In this document: one piece after another, positions 6,236 through 9,257 of the stretch
Layout: every line of letters starts with the position of its first letter
Numbering within the stretch: position 1 is the stretch's first letter
NCBI GenBank assembly: GCA_003232155.1
Contig: QILY01000116.1
Coordinates: forward strand, 1-9,257
Direction: 5' to 3'
Length of the DNA stretch: 9,257 nucleotides
Source of the DNA: Maribacter sp.
GTDB lineage: Bacteria > Bacteroidota > Bacteroidia > Flavobacteriales > Flavobacteriaceae
Notes under the pieces: model-generated
What the model saw: only the letters and a program-made list of their open reading frames with translations
Databases searched by the model: none
Told to the model about the DNA's origin: nothing
Program-made: the position numbers and the translations under genes

Positions 6236-6982
6236 ATGAAAGTAAAAACGATTTTGGTGTCTCAACCAGAACCGAAGATGGAAAACTCTCCTTATTCAAA
6301 ACTGATTGATAAAGAAAAGGTAAAAGTCGATTTTAGACCCTTTATTCATGTAGAAGGGGTTGATGCTAAAATTGTGCGTCAGCAAAAGATAGACCTTAAT
6401 AATTTCACTGCCATTATACTTACCAGTAGAAATGCTGTTGATCATTTCTTTAGAATTGCCGAAGAAATGCGTTTTAAAGTGCCCGATAGCATGAAGTATT
6501 TTTGCCAGTCTGAAGCTGTCGCCTATTATTTACAGAAATATGTGGTTTACCGCAAAAGAAAAATATATGTTGGTAAAATGAATTTTCCTGATTTGGTTGT
6601 ACTGTTCAAGAAGTACAAGGATGAAAAATTTCTTTTACCTTCTTCTGATTCTTTGAAGGTTATCGTTCCTGAGACATTAGACAAATTGGGAATAGATTGG
6701 ACAAGAGGTATTTTTTACAAAACTGTAATTAGTGACTTGTCAGACTTAAAAGAAGTTTATTATGATGTCTTGGTATTCTTCAGCCCTTCGGGAATAGAGT
6801 CATTACTGAAGAATTTTCCTAATTTTGAGCAGAATGAGACACGAATAGCCGTTTTCGGAAATTCAACAGTTGATGCTGTCACACAAGCTGGGTTACGATG
6901 TGATATTAAAGCACCAACACCTGAAGCACCTTCAATGACAATGGCGTTGCAGAAGTACATTAACGCAGCTAATAAAAAATAA
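6236..6982 (+). CDS. hemD: Uroporphyrinogen-III synthase family protein (HemD-like)
   Basis: A 248-residue cytoplasmic protein of the HemD family, whose classic members cyclise hydroxymethylbilane to uroporphyrinogen III with inversion of ring D. The two-lobed fold is reflected in the motifs: the N-terminal ILVSQPEP strand (6-13), ILTSRNAVDHFF in the domain interface (61-72), FLLPSSDS (132-139), FYKTV with the conserved tyrosine Y161, FFSPSGIESLL (181-191), AVFGNSTVDAVTQAGL (205-220) and the C-terminal APTPEAPSMTMAL stretch. Length fits the family. The ATG at 6236 is preferred over an in-frame TTG at 6176, because the TTG would add 20 basic, non-conserved residues and overlap the DUF4271 gene deeply. 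It is the last gene of the GT39-DUF4271-hemD operon, followed by a strong terminator. Whether it is the organism's haem-pathway enzyme or a paralogue cannot be settled here; no other hem gene is nearby. Confidence 0.82.
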   Translation: MKVKTILVSQPEPKMENSPYSKLIDKEKVKVDFRPFIHVEGVDAKIVRQQKIDLNNFTAIILTSRNAVDHFFRIAEEMRFKVPDSMKYFCQSEAVAYYLQKYVVYRKRKIYVGKMNFPDLVVLFKKYKDEKFLLPSSDSLKVIVPETLDKLGIDWTRGIFYKTVISDLSDLKEVYYDVLVFFSPSGIESLLKNFPNFEQNETRIAVFGNSTVDAVTQAGLRCDIKAPTPEAPSMTMALQKYINAANKK

Positions 6983-7032
6983 AACAACACCTCTATTGAT
7001 GAGGTATACATTATAATACCAATTTGACTATA

Positions 7033-7064
7033 AAAAAGCTCTGAAAATTATTTCAGAGCTTTTT
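7033..7064. terminator. Bidirectional intrinsic terminator between hemD and pckA
   Basis: A perfect 14-bp inverted repeat (arms 7033-7046 and 7051-7064, AAAAAGCTCTGAAA and its complement) encloses a 4-base ATTA loop. Because both outer flanks are A-rich or T-rich, transcripts from either strand would form a hairpin followed by a U tract. It lies 50 bp after the hemD stop and 42 bp beyond the pckA stop, exactly where two convergent units need termination. Confidence 0.9.
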
Positions 7065-7106
7065 ATTTTATAGCAAAACTAAGACGCTGTTTTTGAAATA
7101 TCTGGG

Positions 7107-8705
7107 TTAAAACGCATAACGTTGTGGTCCACCTCTACGCATTTCTTCACTGGCATACGATTCAAACTGTTTAAAGTTTTCTCTGAATGCATTCGATAAT
7201 TTAAAAGCAGTAGTATAATACGCCTCATCATCATTCCAAGTAGTTCTTGGACTTAGTACACTCGTCGGTACCCCAGGGCATTCTCTTGGTTGTGCCACTC
7301 CAAATACGGAGTGAATATGGTAGTCCTCGTAATTATACAGACCTAAATCACCATTTAAGACTGCATTGATCATAGCACGGGTATACTTTAATTTCATTCG
7401 TGTACCTACACCATAAGGGCCACCTGTCCAACCTGTATTCACCAACCAAACATTGACTCCGCTATCTTTCATTTTTTTGCTCAACATTTTAGCATATTCA
7501 GTAGGGTGCAAAGGCATGAACGGAGCACCAAAACAAGCAGAAAATGACGGAATAGGTTCTTTTACCCCAGCTTCAGTACCTGCAACTTTTGCCGTATACC
7601 CTGAGATAAAATGATAGGCTGCTTGACTAGGTGTCAGTTTTGATATGGGAGGCAATACCCCAAAAGCATCAGCTGTTAAAAAGAAAATATTTTTTGGGTT
7701 ATTTCCTATGGACGGCTGTTGTATATTTTCAATATGGTAAATAGGATAGCTTACACGTGTGTTTTGTGTGATGGATGTGTCTTCAAAATCAATAACACCA
7801 TTATCATCTATAATTACATTTTCAAGGATAGCTCCCTTTTTAATTGCGGCATAAATTTCAGGTTCCTGTTCTGCAGATAAATTAATCACCTTGGCATAAC
7901 AACCCCCTTCAAAATTGAACACCGTATTTTCATTAGTCCATCCGTGTTCATCATCGCCAATCAGTTTACGGCTGGAATCGGTTGACAATGTGGTCTTTCC
8001 GGTACCTGAAAGTCCAAAAAAGATAGCTGTATCACCATCTTTGCCTACATTGGCAGAACAGTGCATGGGCAATGTATTTTTGAATACTGGAAGAATAAAA
8101 TTAAGCGCTGAAAATATTCCCTTCTTAATTTCACCAGTATAGCCTGTGCCACCTATTAAAGCAATTTTTTTAGTGAAGTTCAAGATGGCAAAATTATGTT
8201 GCCTTGTACCATCTACCAAGGCATCGGCCATAAAACCAGGGGCACTGACAACCGTCCATTCTGGGTCAAAGTTTTTTAGTTCTTCGTTCGTAGGCCTTAT
8301 AAACATATTATAGGCGAACATATTGCTCCACGGATGCTCATTAATTACCCTAATATTCACGCGATAGTTTGCATCTGCACAGGCATAGCAATCTCTCACA
8401 AAAAGCTCTTTTTCATTCAAATACGAAATAACTTTATCGTATAGGTCATCAAATTTTGAAGGTTCGAATGGAATATTGATAGCACCCCACCAAACTTTAT
8501 CTTCGGTGATTTTATCTTTTACAATAAATCTATCCATGGGTGATCTTCCAGTAAATTCACCAGTATTAACGGCCAAAGCCCCTAAGGAAGATTCTTTGCC
8601 CATTCCTTTTTTCAAGGTAATACCATGAAGTTCAGCAGATGACAATTGGTAATGAATGGTATCTGCCCGTATACCATAATTGTCCAACGAAATCGTTTGC
8701 GCCAT
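7107..8705 (-). CDS. pckA: Phosphoenolpyruvate carboxykinase (ATP)
   Basis: A 532-residue cytoplasmic enzyme that interconverts oxaloacetate plus ATP and phosphoenolpyruvate plus CO2 plus ADP, the entry step of gluconeogenesis and, in some bacteria, an anaplerotic CO2-fixing step. It carries all family hallmarks: NTGEFTGRSP with the substrate-binding arginine R54, the MHCSANVG segment (214-221), the P-loop FGLSGTGKTTLS (230-241), the kinase-2-like metal motif LIGDDEHGW (248-256, D251/D252), FEGGCYAKVINLSAEQEPEI (265-284), NTRVSYP (315-321, R317) and TGWTGGPYGVGTRM (424-437). The ATP-dependent rather than GTP-dependent class is clear from these motifs. The length is normal. It is preceded on the same strand by the DUF423 gene 86 bp away but has its own promoter candidate, and is followed by a bidirectional terminator. 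The ATG is preceded by an A-rich stretch rather than a Shine-Dalgarno site. Confidence 0.97.
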   Translation of the reverse strand: MAQTISLDNYGIRADTIHYQLSSAELHGITLKKGMGKESSLGALAVNTGEFTGRSPMDRFIVKDKITEDKVWWGAINIPFEPSKFDDLYDKVISYLNEKELFVRDCYACADANYRVNIRVINEHPWSNMFAYNMFIRPTNEELKNFDPEWTVVSAPGFMADALVDGTRQHNFAILNFTKKIALIGGTGYTGEIKKGIFSALNFILPVFKNTLPMHCSANVGKDGDTAIFFGLSGTGKTTLSTDSSRKLIGDDEHGWTNENTVFNFEGGCYAKVINLSAEQEPEIYAAIKKGAILENVIIDDNGVIDFEDTSITQNTRVSYPIYHIENIQQPSIGNNPKNIFFLTADAFGVLPPISKLTPSQAAYHFISGYTAKVAGTEAGVKEPIPSFSACFGAPFMPLHPTEYAKMLSKKMKDSGVNVWLVNTGWTGGPYGVGTRMKLKYTRAMINAVLNGDLGLYNYEDYHIHSVFGVAQPRECPGVPTSVLSPRTTWNDDEAYYTTAFKLSNAFRENFKQFESYASEEMRRGGPQRYAF

Positions 8706-8744
8706 TTTTGTTAGTTTTTAAAATTTAGTTAAGTATGAGTAGTG

Positions 8745-8752
8745 CAAAATTA
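8745..8752 (-). promoter_or_regulatory. Putative -7 promoter element for pckA
   Basis: The minus strand reads TAATTTTG, matching TAnnTTTG. Transcription would begin near 8740, giving an A/T-rich leader of about 35 nt. No TTG lies at the usual -33 distance. No clear operator or hairpin is seen in the rest of the 86-bp gap to the DUF423 gene. Confidence 0.5.
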
Positions 8753-8791
8753 TCAAAATAATAAGTTTCACCCCTTTAAAAAGAAGATATT

Positions 8792-9178
8792 TTAGTTTAA
8801 CAGCTTGTAATATCGATATCCCAACATAATCCATCCTACAATAAGTAAGCTACCACCTATCGGAGTTACAAATGCTATATTTTTAAAATCAAATGTAGTA
8901 AGGATATTCGTGGCCAATGCATAAATTGAGAAAGAGAAAAATAGAATTCCTGTTACTATTATATAAAACACCCACTTTTTACTTTTCTCAGGTAATTTTG
9001 TCAAATTTGAGAGTATTAATAAAAATAGTGCATGGTACATTTGGTACTTTACACCAGTCTCAAAAGTTTGTATAGTATTGGCATCCAATACTTTTTCCAA
9101 TCCGTGTGCGGCAAATGCACCTAATACTACTGCTAATACCCCAAATATAATTCCCGTTAAGAAAATTGTTTTGTTCAT
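8792..9178 (-). CDS. DUF423 family small membrane protein
   Basis: A 128-residue inner-membrane protein of the DUF423 family (the YgdD/YwdK group), whose function is not established. Four transmembrane helices are visible at about residues 4-24, 46-60, 69-90 and 101-121. The family signatures are GAFAAHGL at 20-27, crossing the end of the first helix, and FETGVKYQMYHALFLL at 39-54; PIGGSLLIVGW at 106-116 is the conserved last helix. The length is typical, and the start at 9178 places the first helix immediately after the initiator, as in homologues. It lies upstream of pckA on the same strand with an 86-bp gap containing a pckA promoter candidate, so the two need not form an operon, though read-through is possible because no terminator hairpin is seen between them. 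Confidence 0.9.
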   Translation of the reverse strand: MNKTIFLTGIIFGVLAVVLGAFAAHGLEKVLDANTIQTFETGVKYQMYHALFLLILSNLTKLPEKSKKWVFYIIVTGILFFSFSIYALATNILTTFDFKNIAFVTPIGGSLLIVGWIMLGYRYYKLLN

Positions 9179-9237
9179 AACTTATATGGTCTGTTTTTTT
9201 ATAAATGTAACAATTTGATACCTTAGTATTTCGTTTA

Positions 9238-9245
9238 CAAAAGTA
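9238..9245 (-). promoter_or_regulatory. Putative -7 promoter element for the DUF423 gene
   Basis: The minus strand reads TACTTTTG, a full match to TAnnTTTG. It would start transcription near 9233, giving a leader of about 55 nt to the ATG at 9178. The -33 region lies at or beyond the window edge and cannot be judged. Confidence 0.4.
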
Positions 9246-9257
9246 ACCAATCAAAAT

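Noticed and set aside
6760..7011. Minus-strand open frame antisense to the 3' end of the hemD-like gene
   Set aside because: It lies opposite a conserved protein and has no recognisable family pattern or promoter.
9060..9254. Minus-strand open frame overlapping the start of the DUF423 gene
   Set aside because: It overlaps the well-supported DUF423 gene in another frame and its translation has no recognisable domain or family pattern.

Overview
The window looks like chromosomal housekeeping DNA from a member of the Bacteroidota, most likely a marine-type Flavobacteriaceae (a Maribacter/Zobellia-like relative is plausible, but the genus cannot be fixed from this sequence). Four things point there: strongly AT-rich DNA; Bacteroidota-specific families of unknown function (DUF4296 and DUF4271); the Bacteroidota form of dihydroorotase with a D-D-Q-V-H metal-site motif; and TAnnTTTG -7 promoter elements upstream of most transcription units, with A/T-rich leaders instead of clear Shine-Dalgarno sites.

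Layout: (1) 1-167, minus strand, the N-terminal end of tyrosyl-tRNA synthetase, cut by the window edge. (2) 272-1288, plus, an NAD(P)-dependent extended SDR epimerase/reductase, divergent from tyrS. (3) 3768 down to 1260, minus, a tight three-gene operon: polyprenyl-phosphate mannose synthase-like GT2, dihydroorotase, and a small DUF4296 lipoprotein, with 2-bp gaps at both junctions. Its last gene overlaps the end of the SDR gene tail to tail by 29 bp. (4) 3901-6982, plus, a second tight operon, divergent from the first: GT39/ArnT-like membrane glycosyltransferase, DUF4271 membrane protein, and a uroporphyrinogen-III synthase family protein. (5) A strong bidirectional hairpin terminator at 7033-7064 separates this operon from the convergent pckA. 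(6) 9178 down to 7107, minus, a DUF423 small membrane protein followed by ATP-dependent PEP carboxykinase.

Functionally the genes cover translation (tyrS), pyrimidine synthesis (pyrC), tetrapyrrole-type chemistry (hemD-like), gluconeogenesis/anaplerosis (pckA) and envelope glycan or lipid work. In the last group the GT2 and GT39 genes, facing away from one another across a 132-bp promoter region, could form a donor-maker/donor-user pair for lipid-linked mannose. No mobile element, CRISPR array, tRNA or rRNA was seen. No stretch over 300 bp lacks a gene; the longest gene-free gaps are 104, 132, 124 and 86 bp, and each holds promoter or terminator signals. I found no undescribed multi-gene system. 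The points most worth a second look are the altered metal-ligand motif in dihydroorotase, the DUF4271-HemD pairing with a possible internal promoter, the GT2/GT39 pairing, and a probable leaderless SDR mRNA.
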